64,000 nt of DNA from positions 1,020,930 through 1,084,929 of the forward strand of contig NZ_NOIU01000001.1 in the NCBI RefSeq assembly GCF_004136635.1, written 5' to 3'. Source of the stretch: Rothia halotolerans. GTDB taxonomy: Bacteria; Actinomycetota; Actinomycetes; Actinomycetales; Micrococcaceae. Below, piece after piece: positions 42,589-51,313 of the stretch. Both the position numbers and the translations under genes were made by a program. Under the pieces are notes generated by a model that was not told the DNA's origin, did no database searches, and saw only the letters and a program-made list of their open reading frames with translations. How positions within the stretch are numbered: position 1 is the stretch's first letter; every line of letters begins with the position of its first letter.

Positions 42589-43337
42589 GCTTCTCTCCTG
42601 TCGAACGTGAGCCCGCCGGGGACCTGGAAGGTGGGCATGATCTCGATGAGCCCCAGGTTGGCGTGGCGGGGAGCGGACACGGCGAAGTCGATCGCGTTGA
42701 CGATGTCCTCCGTGGTGAGGGACTCGTAGCCCTCGTAGAAGGTCTCCCAGGCCTCCTTCATGGCCTCGGGGGTGCCCCCGAGGTTCCGGCCGAAGATCTC
42801 GGTCTCCACCCGGCCGGGGGCGATCTCCGTGACGCGGATGCGCTTGCCCACCGTGTCGTTGCGGATCTGCCGGGAGATCTGGTGCACCGCCGCCTTGGTG
42901 GCGTGGTACGCGGTGTGGCCGAAGAAGTTGTAGAGTCCGGCGATGCTGGAGACGTTGACGACGTGCCCGAGGTCCCGCTCCACCATCCCCGGCAGGAAGA
43001 TGCGCACGAGCTGGAGGACGGCGCGGACGTTGATGTCCACCATGTCGTCCAGGTCCTCGCGGGTGGAGCTCAGGACGTTGCCCTGGCGGCTGACGCCGGC
43101 GTTGTTGACCAGCACGTCCACCTCGAGGCCGCCGAGCTCCTCCAGGGCGCCGGTGTCCGCGAGGTCCAGCGCGTGGGGGATCGCCCCGGTGCGCTCGGCC
43201 AGCTCCTCCAGCCGGGAGCGGTTCCTGGCCACGGCGTGCACCGTGAGCCCCTGGGCCGTGAACTTCTCGACCGTGGCGGCGCCCATCCCGGTGGAGGCCC
43301 CGGTCACCAGGGCCGTTCGGTAGTCGCTGTATGGCAT
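42585..43337 (-). CDS. SDR family NAD(P)-dependent oxidoreductase
   Basis: Classical short-chain dehydrogenase of 250 aa. TALVTGASTGMGAATVEKF is the TGxxxGxG loop; VLVNNAGVS is the NNAG motif; VVNVSSIAG gives the catalytic Ser and YHATKAAV the YxxxK pair; APGRVETEIF follows. The acidic/basic pattern after strand 2 (VARNRSRL) suggests NADP. The start at 43337 is preferred over 43346 because AAAGGG would touch the upstream ATG. It overlaps the aldolase gene by four bases. Confidence 0.93.
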   Translation of the reverse strand: MPYSDYRTALVTGASTGMGAATVEKFTAQGLTVHAVARNRSRLEELAERTGAIPHALDLADTGALEELGGLEVDVLVNNAGVSRQGNVLSSTREDLDDMVDINVRAVLQLVRIFLPGMVERDLGHVVNVSSIAGLYNFFGHTAYHATKAAVHQISRQIRNDTVGKRIRVTEIAPGRVETEIFGRNLGGTPEAMKEAWETFYEGYESLTTEDIVNAIDFAVSAPRHANLGLIEIMPTFQVPGGLTFDRREA

Positions 43338-43382
43338 GTGATCCATCCCTTTCGATAGTGGCGTTTCGGTGCTGCGCGGACG

Positions 43383-44708
43383 CTAGTCGTCGCGCAGCGG
43401 CACGTGGGCGCGGTCCTTCAGGCTCAGCACCGCCAGCAGCGTGCCGAGCGCGGTGATCACCGCGTAGAAGGCGGGGACGTAGATGTTCCCGGTCAGGCCG
43501 ATGAGCCAGGTCATCAGCAGCGGGGCGGTCCCGCCGAACAGGGCGGCGGAGATGTTGTACCCCAGGCCGTAGGCGCTGTAGCGGATGCGGGTGGGGAACA
43601 GCTCCACGATGAGGATGTGCAGCACCGCGGTGTGCCCGGCGAAGACCACGGCCATCAGGCAGGCGCCGAGGACGGCCAGGGGCAGGATGCCGGTGGCGAT
43701 CATCGCGTAGCTCGGGATGGCGACGACGGCCATGGCCACCGCCGCTCCCGCGATCACCTTCTTGCGCCCGATCTTGTCCGACAGCGCGCCCATGAACGGG
43801 ATCGCGATGCAGATCGCCACCAGGCTGCTCCCGGTGACCAGCAGCGAGGTCCCGATGTCGAATCCGACCTTCTCCCCCTGGAGGAAGGAGGGCATGAAGC
43901 TGAAGAGCACGTAGTAGCCCGAGCCGTTCATCAGGGGGATGAACAGCGCGTAGAGCATGGCCCGGCGGTGCTCCGGGGTCTTGAAGGCCTCCTTGAGCGG
44001 GTTGCGGGAGAGCCCGCCCGTCTTCTGCAGGCGCTGGAAGTTGGGGGTGTCCTCCAGCGAGCGGCGGATGTACCAGCCGATCAGGCCGAGCGGCACCGCC
44101 ACGAGGAAGGGGATGCGCCAGGCCCAGGCGCCGAAGCCGCCGCTCTCGATGGCCTCCAGGGAGAGCCACGGGGACATCGCGAAGGCCACCAGGGTGCCGG
44201 TGAGCAGCGCAGCGAAGGAGGCGACCTGCGCGTAGCTGGTGTGCAGGCCGCGCTTGCCCTCGGGGGCGTGCTCGGCGAGGAAGGTCATGGCGCCGGCGGC
44301 CTCGCCGCCCACCGAGAAGCCCTGGGCCACGCGGAGCAGGATCACCAGGATGGGCGCGGCGATGCCGATCGCCGAGTACGGGGGCAGGAAGCCGAGGCAG
44401 GCCGTGGCGACGCTGATCAGCATGATCACCGCGACGAGCATGCGCTGGCGCCCGATCCGGTCGCCCAGGACGCCGAAGAAGACGGCGCCCAGCGGGCGGA
44501 CGAAGAAGGAGACGGCGTAGCCGGCGAACACGAAGGTCAGGGCGCCGGTGGCGCCGTCGCCGGGGAAGAAGACGATGGCGAGCGCCGTCGCCATGAACGC
44601 GAAGATGCCGTTGTCGTACAGCTCGACGAAGATGCCGACGCAGCCGGCCGCGAGGACCTTGTTCCTGCTCGGCGGTTTCGTCGTCTGCGCGGAGACGGGA
44701 GAACTCAT
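43383..44708 (-). CDS. MHS-family MFS transporter (organic acid importer type)
   Basis: Metabolite:H+ symporter of 441 aa. Family features include FVELYDNGIFAFMATALA, VRPLGAVFFGVLGDRIGRQR (loop 2-3 motif) and VAQGFSVGGEAAGAMTFLAE. Relatives such as KgtP, ShiA and PcaT import oxo-dicarboxylates, shikimate or protocatechuate. It begins 4 nt after pxpC stops in the same operon, so it probably brings in the substrate of the pathway. GAGAGG is ~9 nt before the ATG. Confidence 0.92.
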   Translation of the reverse strand: MSSPVSAQTTKPPSRNKVLAAGCVGIFVELYDNGIFAFMATALAIVFFPGDGATGALTFVFAGYAVSFFVRPLGAVFFGVLGDRIGRQRMLVAVIMLISVATACLGFLPPYSAIGIAAPILVILLRVAQGFSVGGEAAGAMTFLAEHAPEGKRGLHTSYAQVASFAALLTGTLVAFAMSPWLSLEAIESGGFGAWAWRIPFLVAVPLGLIGWYIRRSLEDTPNFQRLQKTGGLSRNPLKEAFKTPEHRRAMLYALFIPLMNGSGYYVLFSFMPSFLQGEKVGFDIGTSLLVTGSSLVAICIAIPFMGALSDKIGRKKVIAGAAVAMAVVAIPSYAMIATGILPLAVLGACLMAVVFAGHTAVLHILIVELFPTRIRYSAYGLGYNISAALFGGTAPLLMTWLIGLTGNIYVPAFYAVITALGTLLAVLSLKDRAHVPLRDD

Positions 44709-44712
44709 GATG

Positions 44713-45714
44713 CTAACCTCTCTGATTGGGCGTGACGCCGTCGTCGAAGCCAAGACTCGAGAAGGCGGTCGTCACGCGATTGCGAAGGGCGTCGAGAGCC
44801 TTTCGCCAGGCGCGCACGTCACTGCGCGCCTGCGTGGCGTCGACGTGGCGGAACACCACTGATTGGCCGGGCCTGACCTGGCCGAGGGTGTCGAGCGACG
44901 TCGACGTCACGACGCCCAGCACCGGGTAGCCGGCCGTCACGCCGCGCCCCCGGTGCAGGATCAGCAGCTCGTCCCCCGGCGGGACCTCGACGGCGCCCAC
45001 CGGGACGCCGCGCGAGATCTTCTCCTCCGTGCTGGTGCGCACGGGGACCTCCGGGCCGCCGAGCCGCAGCCCGATGTGGTTGCTGCGGGGGGAGACCTCG
45101 AAGGGCCTCCTGAAGAGCCGGTGGGCGGTGCCCCCGAACTCCTCGATCTCCGGTCCGTCCACGACGTCGACCACCGCCGTGCCGTCCAGGCAGGGCGGGC
45201 AGATGCCGAGGTTGAACAGCGAGATCCCCAGGTAGGGGCTCATGGGGGACGGCGTCGTCCCGGCCAGTTCGAGGTGCTCGTCCGCGGACAGCGCGTGGCC
45301 GAAGCCGACCACCGTGTCCGGCGCGCAGCTGCCGAGCAGGTGCGGGACCTCCACCGAGCCGTGGACCGCCACGTAGCACCGCATCCCGGCGGACATGCCG
45401 CGCAGCTCGACCCGCTGGCCGGCGCGCACGGGCACGGGCTCCCATTGCGGGAGGGGCGCGCCGTCGACCTCGAGGGTCATCTCGGCGCCGGTCGCGGCGA
45501 TCAGGACGTCCCGGTCCGGGGTGAAGGCGAGGTCGAAGAGCGTGAGCTCGATCAGGGGGTCGCCCTCCGCGTTGCCGACCAGGATGTTGGCCGCGCGCGC
45601 CGAGTACTGGTCCAGGGCGCCGTTCAGCGGCAGGCCGAACTGCGGGCCGCGGGTGCGCCCGAGGTCGGTGACCATGGCCAGGGAGGCCTCGTGGATCGTG
45701 AGCCGGCCGGTCAT
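44713..45714 (-). CDS. pxpC: PxpC / AHS2-type biotin-dependent carboxyltransferase subunit
   Basis: AHS2-domain protein of 333 aa, homologous to 5-oxoprolinase subunit C (formerly KipA/YbgK) and to half of the urea carboxylase carboxyltransferase. Conserved: TDLGRTRGPQFGLPLNGALD near the N-terminus, RVELRGMSAGMRCYVAVHGS, and FEVSPRSNHIGLRLGGPEV. Its start overlaps the pxpB stop (ATGA). With PxpA and PxpB it should form an ATP-dependent 5-oxoprolinase or, with the biotin carboxylase of the operon, a carboxylase. Confidence 0.92.
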   Translation of the reverse strand: MTGRLTIHEASLAMVTDLGRTRGPQFGLPLNGALDQYSARAANILVGNAEGDPLIELTLFDLAFTPDRDVLIAATGAEMTLEVDGAPLPQWEPVPVRAGQRVELRGMSAGMRCYVAVHGSVEVPHLLGSCAPDTVVGFGHALSADEHLELAGTTPSPMSPYLGISLFNLGICPPCLDGTAVVDVVDGPEIEEFGGTAHRLFRRPFEVSPRSNHIGLRLGGPEVPVRTSTEEKISRGVPVGAVEVPPGDELLILHRGRGVTAGYPVLGVVTSTSLDTLGQVRPGQSVVFRHVDATQARSDVRAWRKALDALRNRVTTAFSSLGFDDGVTPNQRG

Positions 45715-46433
45715 CGCGCCTCCTCCGGGGTCAGGCGGCCGCCGGCGAGGCGCTCGACCTCGCGGGCGCTCGCAGGCTCGAACCGCAGGGTGTCGCCGGG
45801 CCGGTAGGGGACCAGCGGCTCGGCGTCGAGGTCGAGCACGGTCAGCGGGGTCCGCCCGATCACGCACCATCCGCCGGGGGCCGCCGCCGGCGTGATCGTG
45901 GCCTGCCGGCCGGCCAGCGAGACCGCCCCCTGCGGGACGTGGGTCCGGGGGCTCGCCAGGCGGGGGATCGCGACGGGCAGGGCCGGGCCGTCGAGCATCG
46001 GCGAGCCGCCGGGGGCGCCGAGGCAGCGCACGGTGTACGTGGGCGCGCAGTGCGCGGCGATCACCTCCTCGGCGGACAGGCCGGTGATCTCGGCGACGCG
46101 CTCGAGGTCCGGGCCGCCCTCCCCGCCGTACAGGACCGGGACGCGGAAGTGCCGGGGGTCCTCGTGCAGGGGCGCGTCGAGGTCGAGGGCGGGGACCGTC
46201 TCGGCGATCAACGCGATGATCTCCTCGTGGCCGGTGAGGGCGGCGTCGAACTCCAGCAGGACCGACTCGTAGGTGGGGATGGCGACGGTGAAGCCGGGGA
46301 CCTCGGCACGGGTGAAGCGACGGGCCAGCTGGTGGACCAGGCGCCAGTCGCGCTCGCGGTCCCCGGTCCGGCCGGTCACCCGCACGGCGGACTCGCCGGC
46401 CGTGCTGATCTCGGCGGGGAGCGTCGGGCTCAT
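45711..46433 (-). CDS. pxpB: PxpB / AHS1-type allophanate hydrolase-like subunit
   Basis: AHS1-domain protein of 240 aa, homologous to 5-oxoprolinase subunit B (formerly KipI/YbgJ). Typical blocks are FTVAIPTYESVLLEFDAAL, FRVPVLYGGEGGPDLERVAE, HCAPTYTVRCLGAPGG then SPMLDGP, and GGWCVIGRTPLTVLDL. It overlaps pxpA upstream and pxpC downstream, each by ATGA, which fixes the stoichiometry by coupled translation. Confidence 0.92.
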   Translation of the reverse strand: MSPTLPAEISTAGESAVRVTGRTGDRERDWRLVHQLARRFTRAEVPGFTVAIPTYESVLLEFDAALTGHEEIIALIAETVPALDLDAPLHEDPRHFRVPVLYGGEGGPDLERVAEITGLSAEEVIAAHCAPTYTVRCLGAPGGSPMLDGPALPVAIPRLASPRTHVPQGAVSLAGRQATITPAAAPGGWCVIGRTPLTVLDLDAEPLVPYRPGDTLRFEPASAREVERLAGGRLTPEEAR

Positions 46434-47206
46434 CGGCGCAGCCGCTGCGCATCGAGCGGGGCGATGACGACGCCGGCGCGGGTCAGCTCCTCGCGGATCC
46501 GCCTCGACGTGGCGACCGCTTCGGGGCTGTCCCCGTGCAGCAGCACCGTGTCCGCCGCGACCGGGATCTCCCGGCCGTTGTGGCTGTCGATGACGCCGTC
46601 CCGGACCATGCGGACGGTGCGCCGGGCGATCTCGTCGACGTCGTGGATCACGGCGCCCTCCTCGGAGCGGGGGACCAGGGTCCCGTCGTCCTGGTAGGCG
46701 CGGTCGGCGATGCCCACGATGGCCACCGGGAGGCCGGCTGCGCGGGCGGCGTCGGCGAGCTCGCCGTCCTGGGCGAGGACGATGATCTCGGGGTCGACGT
46801 GGAGCACGGCGTCGACCACCGCCTCGGCGTAGTCGCGGCGGACGGCGACGAGGTTGCCGAGCCGGCCGTGCGGGGCGAGGTGGGCGACCCGGACGCCGTG
46901 GTAGGCCGCGAAGGCCGCCAGGGCGCCGAGCTGGTAGACGACGTCGGTGCGCACCTCGTGCGGGGTGAGGTCCATGGCCCGGCGGCCGAAGCCCACCAGG
47001 TCCGGGAAGCTGGGGTGGGCTCCCACCGAGACGCCGCGCCGCGCGCACTCGGCGACCGTGCGGTCCATCACGCGCGGATCGCCCCCGTGGAAGCCGCACG
47101 CCACGTTCGCCGAGGTCAGGACCTCGAGGAGGGCGTCGTCGTCTCCCATGGTCCAGGGGCCGAAGCTCTCTCCGAGGTCTGCCACCAGGTCGACATGCTG
47201 CGTCAT
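46430..47206 (-). CDS. pxpA: PxpA / LamB-YcsF family 5-oxoprolinase subunit
   Basis: LamB/YcsF-family protein of 258 aa, subunit A of prokaryotic 5-oxoprolinase. It shows DLVADLGESFGPWTMGDD, the TSANVACGFHGGDPRVM segment, GVSVGAHPSFPDLVGFGRR, and late HGDSPEAVATSRRIREEL. It is the first gene of the eight-gene block. AAGGAG lies 8 nt before the ATG. Promoter and operator elements lie in the 170-bp gap shared with the LacI gene. Confidence 0.94.
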   Translation of the reverse strand: MTQHVDLVADLGESFGPWTMGDDDALLEVLTSANVACGFHGGDPRVMDRTVAECARRGVSVGAHPSFPDLVGFGRRAMDLTPHEVRTDVVYQLGALAAFAAYHGVRVAHLAPHGRLGNLVAVRRDYAEAVVDAVLHVDPEIIVLAQDGELADAARAAGLPVAIVGIADRAYQDDGTLVPRSEEGAVIHDVDEIARRTVRMVRDGVIDSHNGREIPVAADTVLLHGDSPEAVATSRRIREELTRAGVVIAPLDAQRLRR

Positions 47207-47295
47207 GGTCGGGCTCCTTCTCTCACGTCCGCGTGGTTGCCTGTGATGACGCTAACAAAGGGGAAGCGCATCTTTGCATAGAATATCGAGAGCTG

Positions 47296-47362
47296 TGCCA
47301 AAACAGTGCCACATCCCTGCTATAACGCGGATAGGATGGCAAAAGATGGCAACAGTTTTGCC
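47296..47362. promoter_or_regulatory. Two LacI-type operators between pxpA and lacI-like gene
   Basis: TGGCAACAGTTTTGCC (47347-47362) and, on the other strand, TGGCACTGTTTTGGCA (complement of 47296-47311) are close copies in opposite orientation, 51 bp apart. The second of these overlaps a plausible -35 (TTTTGG) with TATGCA 17 bp on for pxpA transcription. TATAAC (47321-47326) and TAGGAT (47332-47337) are candidate -10 boxes for the regulator gene. Confidence 0.6.
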
Positions 47363-47376
47363 GGCTAGGAGGCACC

Positions 47377-48390
47377 GTGGTCATACCGGAGCGGCGCGTG
47401 AGGCGCCGGGTGACGCTCAGCGAGATCGCCAGGGCCTGCGGGGTGGCGCCCTCGACGGTCTCCCGCGCGCTCGCGAATCCCAACCGGGTCAGCCCGGCGA
47501 TGTACGAGCGGATCGCGCGCAAGGCGCGGGAGATGGGATACGAGTCCGCGATGCTCCCGGAGGGCCGCGACCGGCTTTCCTCGGGGACGATCGCGCTGGT
47601 CCTGCCCAACCTCTCCAACCCGTTCAACCTGGACCTGATCCGTGGGTGCCAGGCCCAGGCGCAGGCGGCCGAGTTCCTCTTCCTGATGGTCTCCACGGAG
47701 GAGTCAGTCCACGTGGAGACGACGTGGTTGGTGGAGCTCTCGCAGACCGTGGACGGCATCGTCCTGGCCTCGCCCCGGGCCGAGGACAGCGTGCTGAGCG
47801 GCATCGCCGACAACGTGCCCATCGTGACCCTGAACCGGGAGGTCCCGTGGCTCTCCGGCGTGCTCATCGACACGCCGGCCGGATGCTCGCAGGCGCTCGA
47901 GTACCTGGTCTCCCTGGGGCACCGGCACATCGCCTACGTCCGCGGGCCGGAGAGCTCCTGGAGCGACCAGGCGAGGCTGGAGGCGCTGAGCGCCCGGGCC
48001 GCGCACCACGAGGTGGAGCTGAGCCCGGTGGGGAACTTCCTGCCCTCGGTGGCCTCGGGGGCGGCGGCGGCCGACGCCGTGGCCCTCAGCGGCGCCACCG
48101 CCTGCATCTTCTTCAACGACACCCTGGCCATCGGAGCCCTGGACCGCTTCAAGCAGCGGGGCATCCGAGTCCCGGAGGAGATGAGCGTGGTGGGATGCGA
48201 CGACATCTTCGCGGCGTCGTTCTCCGACCCGCCGCTGACCACCGTGACGGCCCTCGGCGAGCGGGCGGGGCGAGCAGCGGCCGACCTGCTGATCAGTCAG
48301 TTCTCGCAGCGGGACCGCACGCATCGCATCGACCGCCAGGCGACGCACCTCTCCGTCCGGGAGTCCACGGGGCCGGCTCCGCGGGGGTGA
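47377..48390 (+). CDS. LacI family transcriptional regulator
   Basis: Repressor of 337 aa. The helix-turn-helix is VTLSEIARACGVAPSTVSRA followed by LANPNRVSP (residues ~12-40). The periplasmic-binding-protein-like core includes IALVLPNLSNPFN, VSLGHRHIAYVRGPESSWSD and VVGCDDIFAASFSDPPLTTV. The GTG at 47377 has AGGAGG 5 nt ahead. It is divergent from the pxpABC block and probably represses it until a pathway intermediate binds. Confidence 0.94.
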   Translation: MVIPERRVRRRVTLSEIARACGVAPSTVSRALANPNRVSPAMYERIARKAREMGYESAMLPEGRDRLSSGTIALVLPNLSNPFNLDLIRGCQAQAQAAEFLFLMVSTEESVHVETTWLVELSQTVDGIVLASPRAEDSVLSGIADNVPIVTLNREVPWLSGVLIDTPAGCSQALEYLVSLGHRHIAYVRGPESSWSDQARLEALSARAAHHEVELSPVGNFLPSVASGAAAADAVALSGATACIFFNDTLAIGALDRFKQRGIRVPEEMSVVGCDDIFAASFSDPPLTTVTALGERAGRAAADLLISQFSQRDRTHRIDRQATHLSVRESTGPAPRG

Positions 48391-48401
48391 GGGGGCGGGG
48401 C

Positions 48402-49325
48402 TCAGGCCTCCCCGAGCACCACCATGTTGCCCACCGCGTGGCCCGACTCGACGGCGGCCACCGCCGCCGCGGCGTCGTCGAACGGATGGGTCGCGCCGAT
48501 GACCGGGGCGAACCGGCCCCGGGCGACCAGCCCGGCGATCTCCGCGAAGACCTCCCCGGTGCGACGCCGGGAGACCCCGCCCCCGCCCAGGCTCTCCGCC
48601 AGCGCGGGGTCGGCCGGGCTGCGCATCGCGTGCGGGGAGCGCAGCAGCCCCGCCGCCCCGCGCAGCGTCTGCCCGCCGACGAGGTCGATCACCGCGTCCA
48701 CGCCCTCCGGCGCCGCCGCGCGCACCCGCTCCTCCCAGCCCTCGCCGGAGACCAGGTGCTCGGCCCCGAGCCCCTCGACGACCTCCCGCTTGGCGGGGGA
48801 GGCCGTCCCCAGGACCCGCAGCCCGCGCGCGACGCCGAGGCCGCACGCCGCCGTGCCCACCCCGCCGCCCGCGCCCAGGACCAGCAGGACCGCGCCCTCG
48901 GGGAGGGCCAGCTCGTCCAGCGCGTCGTAGGCGGTACCCACGGAGACGGGGATGCTGGCCGCCTGGGCCGCCGTGACGCCCTCGGGAAGCGGGGCGGCCG
49001 CGCCGGCGTCGAGCAGCACGGTCTCCGCCAGCGTGCCCGTGCCGGCGGCCGCCGCGCCGAAGACGGGCTGCCCCGGCGTGAAGCGCTCCGCCCCGGGCCC
49101 GACGCCGACCACCACGCCGGCCGCCTCCCGCCCCATCGCCATGGGGAAGCGGACCGGGAAGCCGCCCTGGCGCTGACCCGAGCGGACCTTGACGTCGGCC
49201 GGGTTGACCCCGGCCGCCGTCATCCGCACCAGCAGCTGACCCCGGCCGGGGACGGGCTCCTCCACCAGCATCGGACGGGCGACCTCGGGGCCGCCGTACT
49301 CTTCGAAACCCAGGATTCGCATCAT
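48402..49325 (-). CDS. Zinc-independent quinone oxidoreductase-like (MDR superfamily)
   Basis: Medium-chain reductase of 307 aa. N-terminal GroES-like part contains GVNPADVKVRSGQRQGGFPV and MGREAAGVVVGVG. The Rossmann part has VLLVLGAGGGVGTAACGL for NADP. No zinc ligands of alcohol dehydrogenases are seen. TTAGAT on the minus strand ends 6 nt before the ATG at 49325, suggesting a leaderless start; the GTG at 49340 lies in that promoter. Convergent with the LacI gene. Confidence 0.88.
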   Translation of the reverse strand: MMRILGFEEYGGPEVARPMLVEEPVPGRGQLLVRMTAAGVNPADVKVRSGQRQGGFPVRFPMAMGREAAGVVVGVGPGAERFTPGQPVFGAAAAGTGTLAETVLLDAGAAAPLPEGVTAAQAASIPVSVGTAYDALDELALPEGAVLLVLGAGGGVGTAACGLGVARGLRVLGTASPAKREVVEGLGAEHLVSGEGWEERVRAAAPEGVDAVIDLVGGQTLRGAAGLLRSPHAMRSPADPALAESLGGGGVSRRRTGEVFAEIAGLVARGRFAPVIGATHPFDDAAAAVAAVESGHAVGNMVVLGEA

Positions 49326-49425
49326 GGGACCATCTAACACCGCGGAGGGCGCGCGTCCCAGCCTTCGCGGCGGGTGACGCGCGCCCTCGTAGGTGCGTTC
49401 CGGGCCGGGCGTCCGGGGCGGCGAG

Positions 49426-50859
49426 CTACACCGAGACGTGCTCCCTGTTCAGGTCCTCGACCATCTCCTCGGCCTCCTCGCGGGAGCCCGCGGCGGGGGA
49501 GGAGCCCCACAGCGGCCGGCCGTTGCTCTCCCGGACGAAGTGGATGGCGATCAGGCCGACCACGCCCGAGCCCATCAGGTAGTAGGCGGGCCACATGAGG
49601 TTGTCGGTGGAGTTCACCAGCGCGCTCATGACCGTGGAGGTGGTGCCGCCGAACAGCGAGATGGAGACGTTGAACGCGATGGACAGCGCCCCGGCGCGGA
49701 TCGCCGTCGGGAACAGCGAGGGCAGCGTCGAGGGCATGGTCGCGCTGAAGCAGATCAGGGTCACGCCCATGATGAGCAGGCCCAGCAGGACCGTGAGGTC
49801 GCCGTGGCCGCGGATCAGCAGGATCGAGGGGATCGAGAGGACGATCAGGGCCAGCGAGCCCGTGCGGACCACGGACTTGCGCCCGACGCGGTCGGAGATC
49901 CAGCCGATGACGGGGATGAGCACCACGAGGACCGCCATCACGACGATCTGCAGGACCTGGGAGGTCAGCTCGGAGACCCCGCCGCTGCCCTGGATCCTGG
50001 CGATGGCCGGGAAGTAGGTGGGCATGTAGGCGGTGAGCATGTAGTTGGCGACGTTCCAGGCCAGGACCAATCCGATGCAGGTCAGCAGGCTCGGCCAGAG
50101 CGTGAGGATCCTGCGGAACTGGCCGGGCTCCTTCTCGTCCTTCTCGCGCTGCTCCGACTCCGCCTCCAGCTGCATGTAGGCGGGGGTGTCGGCCAGCTTG
50201 GAGCGCAGGTACACCCCGACCAGGCCCAGGGGGAGGGCGACGAAGAACGGGATGCGCCAGCCCCAGGAGAGCATCTGCTCGGGGCTCAGGAGGAGGCCCA
50301 TCACCGTGGCGAAGACGGCGCCGAGCAGGTAGCCGGTGAGCGTGCCGACCTCCAGCAGGGAGCCGAGGAAGCCGCGGCGCCGGTCGGGCGCGTACTCGGC
50401 GATGAAGGTCATGGCGTTGCCGTACTCGCCGCCCGTGGAGAAGCCCTGCAGGAGCCGGCAGCCCAGCAGCAGGAAGGGCGCCCACAGGCCGATGGTGGCG
50501 TAGTCGGGCAGGACGCCGATCGCGAAGGTGCCCAGCGCCATCATGACCATGGTGATGGCCAGGACCTTGTTGCGGCCGATCCGGTCGGCCAGCGGGCCGA
50601 AGAACATGCCGCCGAAGGGACGGACGAGGAACGCCACCGCGAACAGGCCGGCGACGATGATCCCCCCGACGACCCCCGCCGACTCCGGCAGGAAGACCCC
50701 CTCGATGGTGGTCTGCAGGTAGCCGTAGACGCCGAAGTCGTACCACTCGGTGATGTTGCCGATGGCGGCCGCGCCGACGGCGCGCTTGATGACCCCGGGC
50801 GGGGTGACGGTGACCTCGTCGACGCTCCAGCGCCGGCGGACGTTGTCAGGACCGAACAC
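49426..50859 (-). CDS. MHS-family MFS transporter (ProP-like)
   Basis: Metabolite:H+ symporter of 477 aa with 12 helices. The start of the core is GNITEWYDFGVYGYLQTTIE; the loop motif is GPLADRIGRNKVLAITM; LLQGFSTGGEYGNAMTFIAE is the MHS helix-5 signature. The C-terminus is Glu-rich. The GTG at 50859 (VFGPDN) has GAGGAAGG 6-7 nt ahead, better supported than the longer frame from 50940. Likely imports proline, betaine or an organic acid. Confidence 0.9.
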   Translation of the reverse strand: MFGPDNVRRRWSVDEVTVTPPGVIKRAVGAAAIGNITEWYDFGVYGYLQTTIEGVFLPESAGVVGGIIVAGLFAVAFLVRPFGGMFFGPLADRIGRNKVLAITMVMMALGTFAIGVLPDYATIGLWAPFLLLGCRLLQGFSTGGEYGNAMTFIAEYAPDRRRGFLGSLLEVGTLTGYLLGAVFATVMGLLLSPEQMLSWGWRIPFFVALPLGLVGVYLRSKLADTPAYMQLEAESEQREKDEKEPGQFRRILTLWPSLLTCIGLVLAWNVANYMLTAYMPTYFPAIARIQGSGGVSELTSQVLQIVVMAVLVVLIPVIGWISDRVGRKSVVRTGSLALIVLSIPSILLIRGHGDLTVLLGLLIMGVTLICFSATMPSTLPSLFPTAIRAGALSIAFNVSISLFGGTTSTVMSALVNSTDNLMWPAYYLMGSGVVGLIAIHFVRESNGRPLWGSSPAAGSREEAEEMVEDLNREHVSV

Positions 50860-51313
50860 GTTGTGCCTTCCTCTTGGACGAGTGCGGGTTCGATGCACCG
50901 GGTGAGCGGAGGTCCCGAGGAATCCGAGGCACTCAATCACCCTGCTTACTTTCGATCAGGAGACGACGTTACATCGCATTGCCTGGCTATGTGTCATTCG
51001 GCGGCGGAAATGTCGGCGATCTCACGGGCGACATGGCGGCCGGCGCTTGCCTCGGCGCGCGTCGCCGTTACGCGGGAATCTGCCCCTCGCCGTCGGGTCC
51101 GGGCCCTTCCGTGACGCCCGTGTCCGTCGGCTGGAAGCGGGCTCTGCCCGGCGGGCCGCCTGCGCTATGCTCACGGGGACCGGCCCCGCCCCGGCGCCGG
51201 GAGCTCCCGAGCCGGCGGAGGCTCCGGCGGCGCCGCGGTCCGCGGTCCCGCAGCGGCGCGGAGCCGCCCGTCGTCCGCTGTGCGCCACCGCGCCCGACCC
51301 CCGAGGAGTTCGC
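50860..51313. other. Divergent intergenic region, no gene supported
   Basis: 454 bp between the MHS transporter and the TRIC gene. The left third is AT-richer and should hold the MHS promoter. TATGCT at 51166 is a possible -10 for the TRIC gene. ORFs here lack ribosome sites and read as shadows. Confidence 0.5.
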
